DNA from: Clostridia bacterium
Lineage (GTDB): Bacteria; Bacillota; Clostridia; Oscillospirales; CAG-272
Direction: 5' to 3'
DNA: 18,571 nt
Assembly (NCBI GenBank): GCA_900754175.1
Contig: CAAEBS010000177.1
Location: 1 to 18,571, forward strand
The notes beneath the pieces were generated by a model, which made no database searches, was not told the origin of the DNA, and worked only from the letters and a program-made list of their open reading frames with translations. Shown piece by piece: positions 6,793 to 14,666 of the stretch. The position numbers were made by a program, and so were the translations under genes. The first letter of the stretch is position 1. Every line of letters begins with the position of its first letter.

Positions 6793-8229
6793 TCAGAAAC
6801 GAAAATATAAAAAGGGATTATAACCCGAATTGACAAGATAAGCGGTACAGATCAGGAGAGAAGCAACCGAAAGCAGGTTGGCGGTAGCCTGCCCCGCCCT
6901 CGGCAAACGGTGCGAAAAGTGCCGGAAAAGAGCGGCGGGAAGCGGTGTTGCGCCAAGGGTCATGGCGACAAGCAGAAGCAGGTTCCGCAAAAATTCGTAG
7001 CCGACCGTGCCGCTTGTCAGGGGAATTCCCCCGGCGCCGAACAGATGCCCGGCATAGCGGAAAGCCCCCGCTACCGTCAGCGTAGTTCCGTCGGCGGCGA
7101 AGATCAGCCAGCCGAACAGAATTACCGCCAGCGCATACCCGTGCCGGAAGATTCCCGGCACCCGATCCAGCACCCGGGAAAGAAATGCCTTTTCCATGGC
7201 GATCCAGAAAAAGAACCACAGCCCCCACAGGGCAAAATTGAGAGTGGCGCCGTGCCAGATACCGGTGAGAAGCCAGGTAATAAGCAGATTCCGGTAGCAC
7301 CGCAACCTGCCGCACCGGTTTCCGCCGAGCGGAATATACACATACTCCCGGAACCAGGAGGAAAGGGTGATGTGCCAGCGCCGCCAGAAATCCGACACGC
7401 TCCGGGTGATATAGGGGTAGCGGAAATTCTGCGGGAAGTCAAAGCCGAACACCCGTCCAAGCCCCCCCGCCATATCCGAATAGCCGGAAAAATCAAAATA
7501 AATCTGGAGGGCAAACAGGCAAAGTCCGAGCCACGCCCCCAGCACCGTAGCGCCGGCGTCATCCTCCCGGCAGAAGGTCTGCCACAACTCGCCCGCAGGA
7601 TTGGCAAACAGCACCTTTTTGGCAAGCCCGAGGCAGAAAAGCCGCAAGCCGCCGGCGGTCTGCTGTACCGAATGGGTACGGCTGGTAAGTGCCCGGTCGA
7701 TATCCGAATACCGGACGATCGGTCCCGCAATCAGTTGCGGGAAAAGCGAAATATACACCCCGAAAGCGACAAGACTTTTCTGCGCCCGGACCCGGGAGCG
7801 GAACACGTCGATCAGATACGACAGCGCCTGAAAGGTGTAAAAGGAAATACCGATGGGAAGCGGGAGCTGCGGCATGGCAGACGCCGTTTTCCCGAAGATC
7901 GGCGCAAGCGTGGAAAACAACGGCGAGGTATATTTGAAAAGCGCCAGCACCCCGAGATTGTACACAAGCCCAAGGAGCAGAAGCCGACCGGCTTTTTTCT
8001 TTTCCGCCTCCGTGCCGGACGTCACACGCCGCCCGATAGCAAGCCCCAGCGCATAATCCACGGCAATGGTGAACATCATGAGCAGGACAAACACCGGTTC
8101 GCCGCCCGCATAAAACAGCAAGCTCAGCGCCAGCAGCAGCGGGTTCTTTGCCCGCCACGGCACCGCAAAGTAAAGGATCAGCGAAACCGGCAGAAACAGA
8201 TACAGGAATTCGAGAGAGGAAAACAGCAT
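6793..8229 (-). CDS. MBOAT family membrane-bound O-acyltransferase (AlgI/DltB/PatA-like)
   Basis: A polytopic membrane protein that should move an acyl group (usually acetyl) across or at the membrane onto a surface polymer. The chosen start gives 478 residues beginning MLFSSLEFLYLF, the usual N-terminus of this family, with AAAGGAG 8 bases upstream. An in-frame ATG 21 bases earlier (8250) lies upstream of that site and is rejected. Family motifs are LQIYFDFSGYSDMA (241-254), SDFWRRWHITLSSWFREY (279-296, with His286) and GIWHGATLNF (323-332), in which His326 is the near-invariant catalytic histidine. The C-terminus NPFLYFRF is also typical. The usual extracytoplasmic SGNH/DHHW (AlgJ-like) partner is not next to it; the neighbours are a metal exporter and a PLP enzyme. 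The acceptor (alginate-like polysaccharide, peptidoglycan or teichoic acid) cannot be told from sequence. Confidence 0.93.
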   Translation of the reverse strand: MLFSSLEFLYLFLPVSLILYFAVPWRAKNPLLLALSLLFYAGGEPVFVLLMMFTIAVDYALGLAIGRRVTSGTEAEKKKAGRLLLLGLVYNLGVLALFKYTSPLFSTLAPIFGKTASAMPQLPLPIGISFYTFQALSYLIDVFRSRVRAQKSLVAFGVYISLFPQLIAGPIVRYSDIDRALTSRTHSVQQTAGGLRLFCLGLAKKVLFANPAGELWQTFCREDDAGATVLGAWLGLCLFALQIYFDFSGYSDMAGGLGRVFGFDFPQNFRYPYITRSVSDFWRRWHITLSSWFREYVYIPLGGNRCGRLRCYRNLLITWLLTGIWHGATLNFALWGLWFFFWIAMEKAFLSRVLDRVPGIFRHGYALAVILFGWLIFAADGTTLTVAGAFRYAGHLFGAGGIPLTSGTVGYEFLRNLLLLVAMTLGATPLPAALFRHFSHRLPRAGQATANLLSVASLLICTAYLVNSGYNPFLYFRF

Positions 8230-8302
8230 ACAAAAGGCTCCTTTCGGCATTATGTATCGTTTTTCCGCCCTCTGTTCCCGTTTTCATTTTATTCGGTTGT
8301 CG

Positions 8303-9574
8303 TTATTTTGTTCTGTCAAGCGACCGCAGAACTTCATCAGCGGCGCTCATGATCCCCAGCTTTCCGCTCTCATAGGTCAGCCCGCCCTGCAGGAAAGCCG
8401 TGTAGGGGGGACGCAGGGGACCGTCTGCCGAAAGCTCGATCGACGAGCCTTGCGTAAAGGCACCCGCCGCCATGATCACCGGGTCGGAATAGCCCGGCAT
8501 CGCCCACGGTTCCGGCGTCACGTGGGAATCCACCGGTGAGCCTGCCTGAATCCCCCGGCAAATGGCGCACAGCCCCTCCGGGGTATGGGTGGTGATCGCC
8601 TGAATGATGTCATACCGCACCTCGTTCCACGCCGGCTCCACGTCAAAGCCCAGTCCCTCGCCGAAGATCCATGCGGCAAGGTGTGCGGTCTTGAGCGCCT
8701 GTGCGGTGGTATGGGGAGCGTAAAACAGCCCCTTGAACAGACTTTTGTTCTGTCCGAGCGTCGCACCCACCTCGGTGCCGCACCCCACCGAGGTCAGTCG
8801 GTAGGAGGCAAGCTCCACGGCACGGGCACTGCCGGCAAGATAACCGCCGGATTCCGCCATTCCGCCGCCCGGATTCTTGATAAGAGAGCCGATAATCAGG
8901 TCGGCGCCCACCTCCGTCGGCTCGGAAGTCTCGGTAAATTCACCGTAGCAGTTGTCCACCACGATATAGCTGTGGGGCGCCTGTGCACGCAGAAACGGGA
9001 TCAATGCGCCGATCTGCTCCACGCTCAGGGTCTTGCGGTTCAGATATCCCTTGGAACGCTGAATGAAAATGACCTTTACCCGCTCCCCCTCCGCAGAGAG
9101 TGTCCGGGCAATTGCCTCCCGGTCAAAACTGCCGTCCGCCAGCAGATCCGCCTGCCGGTATTCCACACCGAAATCCCGGAGCGAACCGTTTCCCGGCGTT
9201 CCGGCATTGCCGATAACCTCGTCAAGCGTGTCATACGGTTTTCCGGCAATCGAAAACAGAATATCTCCCGGGCGGAGCAGACCGAAAAGCCCGATCGTCA
9301 GCGCCTGCGTTCCGTTGACGATGCTGTGCCGGACGATCGCCGCCTCGGCGCCCATCACGTCCGCCCAGATGCTGTCCAGCGCCTCCCGTCCCCGGTCGTT
9401 GTAGCCGTAACCGCTGGTGGGGTTGAACATCGCCTCATCCACCCGGTGGGTACGGAAAGCGTCCATGACCCGCACGGTATTGGCAAAGGCGGTGCGCTCG
9501 ATCTGCGCAAACTGTGGCGCAAGCGCTTCCTCCGCCTTTGCGGTAAGATTCAGAATTTTTTCCGAAAACTGCAT
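8303..9574 (-). CDS. PLP-dependent 'methionine gamma-lyase family' / aluminium-resistance-type protein
   Basis: A 423-residue fold-type I PLP enzyme of the family often labelled 'methionine gamma-lyase family protein' or 'aluminium resistance protein' (YnbB in Bacillus subtilis). The likely Schiff-base lysine is K233 in GSLIKNPGGGMAESGGYLAG, and the PLP-ring aspartate is D207 in VVDNCYGEF. The N-terminal SGYGYNDRGRE (54-64) is a family hallmark. The true reaction is poorly established; names imply C-S lyase activity, but resemblance to Cys/Met-metabolism enzymes is distant. The start follows AGAGGA about 6 bases upstream, within the 12-base gap after the M42 peptidase gene, which suggests co-transcription. 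The next gene downstream begins 73 bases later. In that gap I see the MBOAT ribosome site but no convincing promoter or terminator. Confidence 0.92.
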   Translation of the reverse strand: MQFSEKILNLTAKAEEALAPQFAQIERTAFANTVRVMDAFRTHRVDEAMFNPTSGYGYNDRGREALDSIWADVMGAEAAIVRHSIVNGTQALTIGLFGLLRPGDILFSIAGKPYDTLDEVIGNAGTPGNGSLRDFGVEYRQADLLADGSFDREAIARTLSAEGERVKVIFIQRSKGYLNRKTLSVEQIGALIPFLRAQAPHSYIVVDNCYGEFTETSEPTEVGADLIIGSLIKNPGGGMAESGGYLAGSARAVELASYRLTSVGCGTEVGATLGQNKSLFKGLFYAPHTTAQALKTAHLAAWIFGEGLGFDVEPAWNEVRYDIIQAITTHTPEGLCAICRGIQAGSPVDSHVTPEPWAMPGYSDPVIMAAGAFTQGSSIELSADGPLRPPYTAFLQGGLTYESGKLGIMSAADEVLRSLDRTK

Positions 9575-9586
9575 AATCTTCCTCTT

Positions 9587-10597
9587 TCACTCTACGTTTG
9601 CCGCAAATGCGACCGCAAGCCGGACGCACGCCTCGGCGTCCTTCAGGTCGCACAGCTCCACGCCGCTGTGGATATACCGGGTCGGGATCGAAACGGCTCC
9701 CGCACGGCATCCGGCGCCCGCCAGCTGAATGGCGGAGGTATCGGTTCCGCCCCGGAGCAGGATCTCGGTCTGGTGCGGGATCTTTTCCTCCTCTGCCACA
9801 CGGCGCAGAAGCGCCACCACTTCTTCATGGCAGATAACCGAGCTGTCCTTGATCTTGATCGCCGCACCGCCGCCGATCCTGCACACGCCCGGAACGGCTC
9901 CCGGGGTGTCCTGCGCACGGGTAACGTCAAAGCAAAGCGCATAATCCGGCGCCTCGGCAAAGGCGGCGGGAGCCGCACCCCGGCATCCGACCTCCTCCTG
10001 CACCGAGAACACATAGATCACATCGCCCACCGGATGCGCTCCGAAAAAGTCGCCGGCGGCAATTTCACGGGCAATCTCCAAAAGCACCGCACAGCCGATG
10101 CGGTCGTCCAACGGACGCCCGGCGATCCGGCTTCCGCACAGCCGGGTCACGCCCTGCCGCACCACGAAAAAGTCGCCGATCCGCACCCTGCGCTCCGCTT
10201 CCTTTTTGTCCTTTGCGCCGATGTCGATATAATGTTGATCCGCCGTCGGCTCTTTTGCGCCGGAATCCGGCACCAGCACGCCTGCCACGCCACGCTCGGA
10301 GATGACCTCCGAAAAAGCGGCGGCGGCAAAGGATATCCCGCCGACCGGCGCAATCCGGATCATACCGCTGTCCTCGATGAAAGTGACCAGAAAGCCGATC
10401 TCATCCATATGGGCACAGAACATCAGGCGCTTTCCCCCGGGATTTCCCCGGCGGACGGCGATCAGATTTCCGAGCCTGTCCACTCTCACCTCGTCGGCAA
10501 AAGGCGCTATCATACCCCGCAGTACCTCACGGATACCGCCCTCTCTGCCCGAAACGCCGGGCGTCCGGCAAAGAGTTTTCAAATCATTCCACAGCAT
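9587..10597 (-). CDS. M42 family metalloaminopeptidase (copy A)
   Basis: A 336-residue cytosolic dinuclear-metal aminopeptidase of the TET/FrvX/YsdC family (MEROPS M42), whose members usually form 12-subunit tetrahedral particles that trim short peptides. The metal and catalytic set is complete: H63 and D65 (AHMDEIGF), D164/D165 (LDDRIGC), E201/E202 (QEEVGCRGA), D224 (FDVTRAQDTPG) and H310 (RYIHSGVE). The start at 10597 is fixed by GGGAGG about 7 bases upstream. An upstream in-frame ATG (10735) would overlap the preceding peptidase gene and gives an Arg/Cys-rich, non-family extension. It lies only 2 bases after copy B, so the two should be translated from one message. Substrate preference is unknown; the family includes glutamyl-, leucyl- and lysyl-preferring enzymes. 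Confidence 0.93.
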   Translation of the reverse strand: MLWNDLKTLCRTPGVSGREGGIREVLRGMIAPFADEVRVDRLGNLIAVRRGNPGGKRLMFCAHMDEIGFLVTFIEDSGMIRIAPVGGISFAAAAFSEVISERGVAGVLVPDSGAKEPTADQHYIDIGAKDKKEAERRVRIGDFFVVRQGVTRLCGSRIAGRPLDDRIGCAVLLEIAREIAAGDFFGAHPVGDVIYVFSVQEEVGCRGAAPAAFAEAPDYALCFDVTRAQDTPGAVPGVCRIGGGAAIKIKDSSVICHEEVVALLRRVAEEEKIPHQTEILLRGGTDTSAIQLAGAGCRAGAVSIPTRYIHSGVELCDLKDAEACVRLAVAFAANVE

Positions 10598-10599
10598 AT

Positions 10600-11715
10600 T
10601 CAATCCTCCCTGAATAATGCGTCCGGGTTCCGGACGATCGCCTCGCAAAGATCCCGCACAGCGGCGTAATCCGACAGCCGTGCCACGCAGGCAGGCGAAT
10701 GAAGATACCGGGTAGGCACCGACAGCGCAAGGCACCGCACGCCCTCTCCGGTCTTATGAATACTTCCCGCATCGTTTCCGCCCGACACGTAGCGCTTGAC
10801 CTGTGCGGGTATCTTTTCCCGCTCTGCAAGCGAAAGTGCAAAGTCCACGAAGCGGCGGTCATACACGGTGGAGCGATCCATTACCGAGATCACGCCGCCG
10901 CCCCCGAAGGTCGCCACTCTGCGGGCGTCCGGGGCATCGGCAATATCGCCGATCGCCGTAGTTTCCAATATCAGCGCATAATCGGGCGCCAGCTCGTTTG
11001 CCGCAACCCGGGCGCCTGACAGCCCGATCTCCTCCCGCACGGTAAAGCAGAAGAACACCTCTGCCGCAACCGGCGGCGGGCACTCGGTCAGTCTGCGGAT
11101 CACCTCCAGCATGGCGCAACAACCCATCCGGTCGTCCAGCGCCTTGCCCTTGGCACACACACGCTCGCCCTCGCCCATCAGAAAGAACTCCGACGCAAAG
11201 GTGGCAAAATCGCCCACCGACACCATCGTTTCGGCAACCTCCCGGCTGCCGGCGCCGATGTCGATATACAGCTTTTCCGCTTTTATGCCCTTTTCCCGCT
11301 CTTTTTTATCCTTATGGTGGATCGCTTTGGAGGCGATCACGCCCCGCAGAAGTCCGGCGTCGCTCAGCACCGTCACCCGTTTTCCGGGCAGAACGGCGGT
11401 GTCGATCCCGCCGAGATTGCCGAAGCGGAGGTACCCCTCCTCGGTGATCTCGGTAATCATGAATCCCACCTCGTCGGTATGGGCGCTTATCATCAGCCGG
11501 GGAAGCGACTCTTCTCCCGCCCCGCCGAAGCGCATCCGGCAGATCAGATTTCCCATCCGGTCAAAAGCCGCCTCGGCGCCGAGCTTTTCCAGCTCCTCAC
11601 CGAGAAAGGCAAGCACCCGGTCCTCACATCCCGTGGGACCGAACAGCCCGCTCAGCCTGCGCAGGCAATCAAGCTCCTGCGAAGAGACGGCGGAGATCAC
11701 CGTATTCTTTTCCAT
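10600..11715 (-). CDS. M42 family metallopeptidase (copy B)
   Basis: A 371-residue M42 peptidase with all expected site residues: H79 and D81 (AHTDEVGF), D194/D195 (LDDRMGC), E228/E229 (REEIGLSGA) and H339 (RYLHSPAC). The terminal metal ligand is Glu, E251 in LETTAIGD, where copies A and C have Asp. In the wider MH clan this position is Asp in typical aminopeptidases and Glu in some other specificities, so copy B may act on different peptides. The start at 11715 is chosen for the GAGGAGGG site just upstream; the longer ORF upstream runs through copy C in another frame. The start lies inside the end of copy C (19-base overlap), indicating translational coupling. Confidence 0.93.
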   Translation of the reverse strand: MEKNTVISAVSSQELDCLRRLSGLFGPTGCEDRVLAFLGEELEKLGAEAAFDRMGNLICRMRFGGAGEESLPRLMISAHTDEVGFMITEITEEGYLRFGNLGGIDTAVLPGKRVTVLSDAGLLRGVIASKAIHHKDKKEREKGIKAEKLYIDIGAGSREVAETMVSVGDFATFASEFFLMGEGERVCAKGKALDDRMGCCAMLEVIRRLTECPPPVAAEVFFCFTVREEIGLSGARVAANELAPDYALILETTAIGDIADAPDARRVATFGGGGVISVMDRSTVYDRRFVDFALSLAEREKIPAQVKRYVSGGNDAGSIHKTGEGVRCLALSVPTRYLHSPACVARLSDYAAVRDLCEAIVRNPDALFRED

Positions 11716-12926
11716 GGCGTTCCCTCCTCTCCCGCAAAGGTATCGGCAATTTTCCGACAGCAGACAAACGCCTGCGTCAGGTGGCAAAGCGATTCCACGT
11801 CTTTCATGGAGATCACCTCGCAGGGGGTGTGCATATTTTTCAGGGGCAGTCCCACGTCTACCGTGGGAATCCCGCACCGCACCAGCATCACGCCGGTGGC
11901 ATCGGTTCCGGTGGAATCGGGAGCCGCTGCCGCCGTATACGGAATTTCATTCTCCCGGCAAAGCTCCGCCGTCATTGCCGTCAGTCCCCGGTGCGTCGCC
12001 GCCGAAAGCGACAGCGAAATTCCCGCCTCAAAGCCGACCGTCTCCCACGTGGGGGCGTCCGGCACCTTTGCCAGGTTGACGTCAATCACCATGGCGTAAT
12101 CGGGGTCTATCGCATAAGCCCCGCCGGTGGCACCGCCGATGTGGCTGGTCTCCTCATAGTTGGAAAGCAACAGGTACACGTCGCCCGCCAGCTCCTCCCT
12201 CGGAATCCGGGAAACGGCAGCGATCACAGCGGCGGCGCAAGCCTTGTTGTCAAAGCTCTTGCCGGAAATGCGGTGATAAATGTGTGTTTCATCCCCGACG
12301 CCCGGCGTACCGTCCGGGTTCTTTCCGGTGTTTTCCGCCTCCGGGCAGAAAACCGCAACCGCTCCGTCCTCGTCGGCGTTCGAGCCGAGCACGTCGTACT
12401 GTGGCGCAAAACCGACCGGTGTACCCTCCGGAATTTTTTTCCGAAGCTCCTCTGCCGGCAGATCCATTCCGGTGTCGATCAGCAGATCCTCCGCCGTCGG
12501 CATTTTATCGGATGCCCCGGAGCGCAGGTGCGGCGGGGTGGAGATGATCACACCGTCGTAGACCCGGTCACCGTATATCTTCACATCGGACGCCTGAAGC
12601 ACCGCCGGGTCCACCCCGCCGATCGTCGTAAAACGGAGAAATCCGCCGTTGCAGACCTCCCGCACCAGAAATCCGATCTCGTCAAAATGCGTGTCGATCA
12701 GAATTTTCACCCGGTTTTCTCCACCCGCCCGGCGCACAAGCACCAGGTTGCCCACCGGGTCGATCCGGATCTCGTCAAAGTTTTCCCGAAGCATGGGCGA
12801 CCCGGCAAGCTTTTGCACCGACCGCCCCGTAAAGCCGGACACCGACATCATACCGCACAGCTCAAAAATAAGCGCCTCGGTATCCTGTGGCAACCGGTAC
12901 TCCGGTGTATTTCCTGTTTTCTGCAT
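11697..12926 (-). CDS. M42-like metallopeptidase (copy C, with internal insertion)
   Basis: A 409-residue member of the M42/M28-M20 clan and the most diverged of the three. Site residues are H80 and D82 (DTHFDEIGF), D226 (KSFDNKACAA, where the others have LDDR), E258/E259 (NYEETSHIGG), D282 (IDVNLAKVPDAP) and H366 (NMHTPCEV). It carries extra sequence around 180-220 containing NADEDGAVAVF and a Gly/Asp/Thr-rich loop, which explains its greater length. The start at 12926 is set by TTGGAGG about 7 bases upstream. An in-frame ATG at 13004 would run into the comM coding end and is rejected. It follows comM by 22 bases and overlaps copy B by 19. The active site appears complete, so it is probably a working peptidase; the substrate is unknown. 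Confidence 0.9.
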   Translation of the reverse strand: MQKTGNTPEYRLPQDTEALIFELCGMMSVSGFTGRSVQKLAGSPMLRENFDEIRIDPVGNLVLVRRAGGENRVKILIDTHFDEIGFLVREVCNGGFLRFTTIGGVDPAVLQASDVKIYGDRVYDGVIISTPPHLRSGASDKMPTAEDLLIDTGMDLPAEELRKKIPEGTPVGFAPQYDVLGSNADEDGAVAVFCPEAENTGKNPDGTPGVGDETHIYHRISGKSFDNKACAAAVIAAVSRIPREELAGDVYLLLSNYEETSHIGGATGGAYAIDPDYAMVIDVNLAKVPDAPTWETVGFEAGISLSLSAATHRGLTAMTAELCRENEIPYTAAAAPDSTGTDATGVMLVRCGIPTVDVGLPLKNMHTPCEVISMKDVESLCHLTQAFVCCRKIADTFAGEEGTPWKRIR

Positions 12927-12948
12927 AAAGACCTCCAAAGGAAAACGC

Positions 12949-14496
12949 TCAGCGTTCTCCCCAGTATTTTTTGTCCAGACTGCGATACTGGATCGCTTCC
13001 GCAATATGTTTTGCCCCGATCACGTCGGCATGATCCAGATCGGCTATGGTGCGTGCCACCCGCAGGATCCGGTCGTAGCCCCGTGCGGACATTCCCATTC
13101 TTTCGTAGGCAGACCTGAGAATCACCTGCGCCGCATCGTCCATCGTGCAGTATTTGCGGATCGCCGACGAACCCATCTGGGCGTTGCAATACACACCCGC
13201 ATCGTCCCGCATCCGCTCTGCCGCAAGCTTTCTCGCACCGGTCACACGCTCCCGGATAGCGGCGGAGGATTCCTCCCTGCCGCTCCCTCCCGTCAGCTCC
13301 TCATAGGACAGGGACGGCAACTCGATCTGAATGTCGATCCGGTCCAGCATCGGTCCGCTGATCCGGGAAATATAGCGCTTCACGTCCTGCGCATTGCAGG
13401 TGCATTTCTGCGTGGGGTGCCCGAAATAGCCGCACCGGCAGGGATTCATCGCTCCCACGAGCATAAAAGCGCAGGGGTAAGTCACCCGACCGTGGGCACG
13501 GGTAATGGTCACCCGCCGGTCCTCCAGCGGCTGGCGGAGTGCGTCGGTAACCTGCCGGGGAAATTCCGGAAGCTCGTCCAGGAACAATACCCCGTTGTGC
13601 GCCAGAGAGACCTCTCCGGGCAAGGGATTGACCCCGCCGCCCACAAGGCTGACCGCACTCATGGTGTGGTGCGGAGACCGGAACGGGCGGTTGACCAGAA
13701 GCGACACCCCCTCGCCGAGCGTTCCGGCAACCGAATGGATCTTGGTGGACTCAATCGCCTCCTCAAAGCTGAGCGGCGGAAGAATGGTGGGGATGCGCTT
13801 GGCAAGCATGGATTTTCCGGTACCGGGCGGTCCGATCAGAAGCACGTTATGACCGCCTGCGGCGGCAATTTCCAACGCCCGCTTTGCCATGCCCTGCCCC
13901 CGCACGTCGGCAAAGTCCAAGCCGTCCTGCCCCGAAAGGCGTTCAAACACCTCCCGGTCGCAGGGCGTCGGAGCCATGGTCGCTTCCCCGTTGAGATGCG
14001 CTACAAGCTCCCGGACGTTTTTCACACCGTACACCGTGATACCGTCCACCGCCGCCGCTTCTCCGGCATTGCCCACCGGCGCATAAAATTCCTTCATCCC
14101 GGCGTTCCGTGCGGCAACGCACATACAGAGCGCCCCCCGCACCGGGCGAAGCTCGCCGGACAGTGACAGCTCACCCACGAAACAGCGGTCAGCAAAGCTC
14201 ACCTTGTCCGAAAGCACGCCGCAACAGCGTAATATCCCGAGCAGAATGGCAACGTCAAAGCCCGAGCCTTCCTTCCGCCGGTCGGCAGGCGCCAGATTCA
14301 GCGTCAGCTCCATGGCGGGAAAGCGGAAGCCGCTGTTCTCGCACGCCATGCGGACCCGGTCCTTTGCCTCCTTTACGGCAAGGTCAGGCAGGCCCACCAG
14401 CTCAAAGTCGGGGATCCGGGATTGCGCATTACATTCTACGGTGACGATGTAGCCGTCGATGCCGAAAAGTCCGGCGCTGTATACGGTCGATAGCAT
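12949..14496 (-). CDS. YifB/ComM family Mg-chelatase-like AAA+ ATPase
   Basis: A 515-residue protein with three regions: an N-terminal Lon-protease-like fold (about 1-165; FELVGLPDLAVKEAKDRV is the family hallmark), an AAA+ module (about 190-395) and a Mg-chelatase-type C-terminal helical domain (about 410-510). Walker A is GPPGTGKS (222-229) and Walker B is LFLDEL (304-309). A Cys-rich insert (CRCGYFGH...KCTC, 353-367) is typical of the family. In Haemophilus and Vibrio, ComM is a hexameric helicase that aids branch migration during natural transformation; in Clostridia the role is presumed, not shown. The ORF can be extended to a TTG at 14517, but ATG at 14496 with AGAGG about 7 bases upstream fits better. 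It is the first gene of the leftward cluster. Confidence 0.94.
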   Translation of the reverse strand: MLSTVYSAGLFGIDGYIVTVECNAQSRIPDFELVGLPDLAVKEAKDRVRMACENSGFRFPAMELTLNLAPADRRKEGSGFDVAILLGILRCCGVLSDKVSFADRCFVGELSLSGELRPVRGALCMCVAARNAGMKEFYAPVGNAGEAAAVDGITVYGVKNVRELVAHLNGEATMAPTPCDREVFERLSGQDGLDFADVRGQGMAKRALEIAAAGGHNVLLIGPPGTGKSMLAKRIPTILPPLSFEEAIESTKIHSVAGTLGEGVSLLVNRPFRSPHHTMSAVSLVGGGVNPLPGEVSLAHNGVLFLDELPEFPRQVTDALRQPLEDRRVTITRAHGRVTYPCAFMLVGAMNPCRCGYFGHPTQKCTCNAQDVKRYISRISGPMLDRIDIQIELPSLSYEELTGGSGREESSAAIRERVTGARKLAAERMRDDAGVYCNAQMGSSAIRKYCTMDDAAQVILRSAYERMGMSARGYDRILRVARTIADLDHADVIGAKHIAEAIQYRSLDKKYWGER

Positions 14497-14526
14497 CCTT
14501 TTGCCTCTTTTCTTCAATATATCAAT

Positions 14527-14555
14527 ATTTTACCACACTTTCCCCGGATTTACAA
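14527..14555 (-). promoter_or_regulatory. Sigma-A-type promoter for the comM-M42 cluster
   Basis: On the minus strand TTGTAA (14550-14555) and TAAAAT (14527-14532) are separated by 17 bases. Matches to TTGACA and TATAAT are four of six and five of six. Transcription would start near 14520, giving a leader of roughly 25 bases that contains the AGAGG ribosome site. No operator-like symmetry is obvious. Confidence 0.6.
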
Positions 14556-14612
14556 TAGCTTGCGGTAAAAACTTGTCCGCAAAAGATGAGTTTTGAAAAT
14601 CGCTTTGCAATC

Positions 14613-14641
14613 TTGCATTTTCCGGATATTCATGGTATAAT
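14613..14641 (+). promoter_or_regulatory. Strong sigma-A promoter for metF-metH
   Basis: TTGCAT (14613-14618) and a perfect TATAAT (14636-14641) are 17 bases apart. Transcription should start near 14648, leaving a leader of only about 34 bases before the metF ATG. That is too short for any known SAM, cobalamin, THF or T-box leader element, so control is more likely by a DNA-binding protein or is constitutive. Confidence 0.8.
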
Positions 14642-14653
14642 AAGCACAGAAAG

Positions 14654-14666
14654 TCTGAATTTCAGA
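14654..14666. promoter_or_regulatory. Possible operator: TCTGAA-T-TTCAGA inverted repeat
   Basis: A perfect 6-bp inverted repeat around one base lies just after the predicted metF transcription start and before the ribosome site. The position suits a repressor or activator site for methionine control. TGAA/TTCA half-sites recall LysR-type MetR boxes, but the spacing here (1 base) is much shorter than theirs, so the identity of a regulator is not supported. Chance occurrence is possible. Confidence 0.3.

Noticed and set aside
8585..10669. 694-codon plus-strand ORF opposite the PLP enzyme and M42 copy A
   Set aside because: Antisense shadow of high-GC codons; the opposite strand has complete PLP and metal-site motifs.
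10598..10735. N-terminal extension of M42 copy A
   Set aside because: It overlaps the end of copy B in a different frame, and the internal ATG at 10597 has a strong GGGAGG site and the family N-terminus.
12927..13004. N-terminal extension of M42 copy C
   Set aside because: It would overlap the comM 3' end; the ATG at 12926 has a strong GGAGG site.
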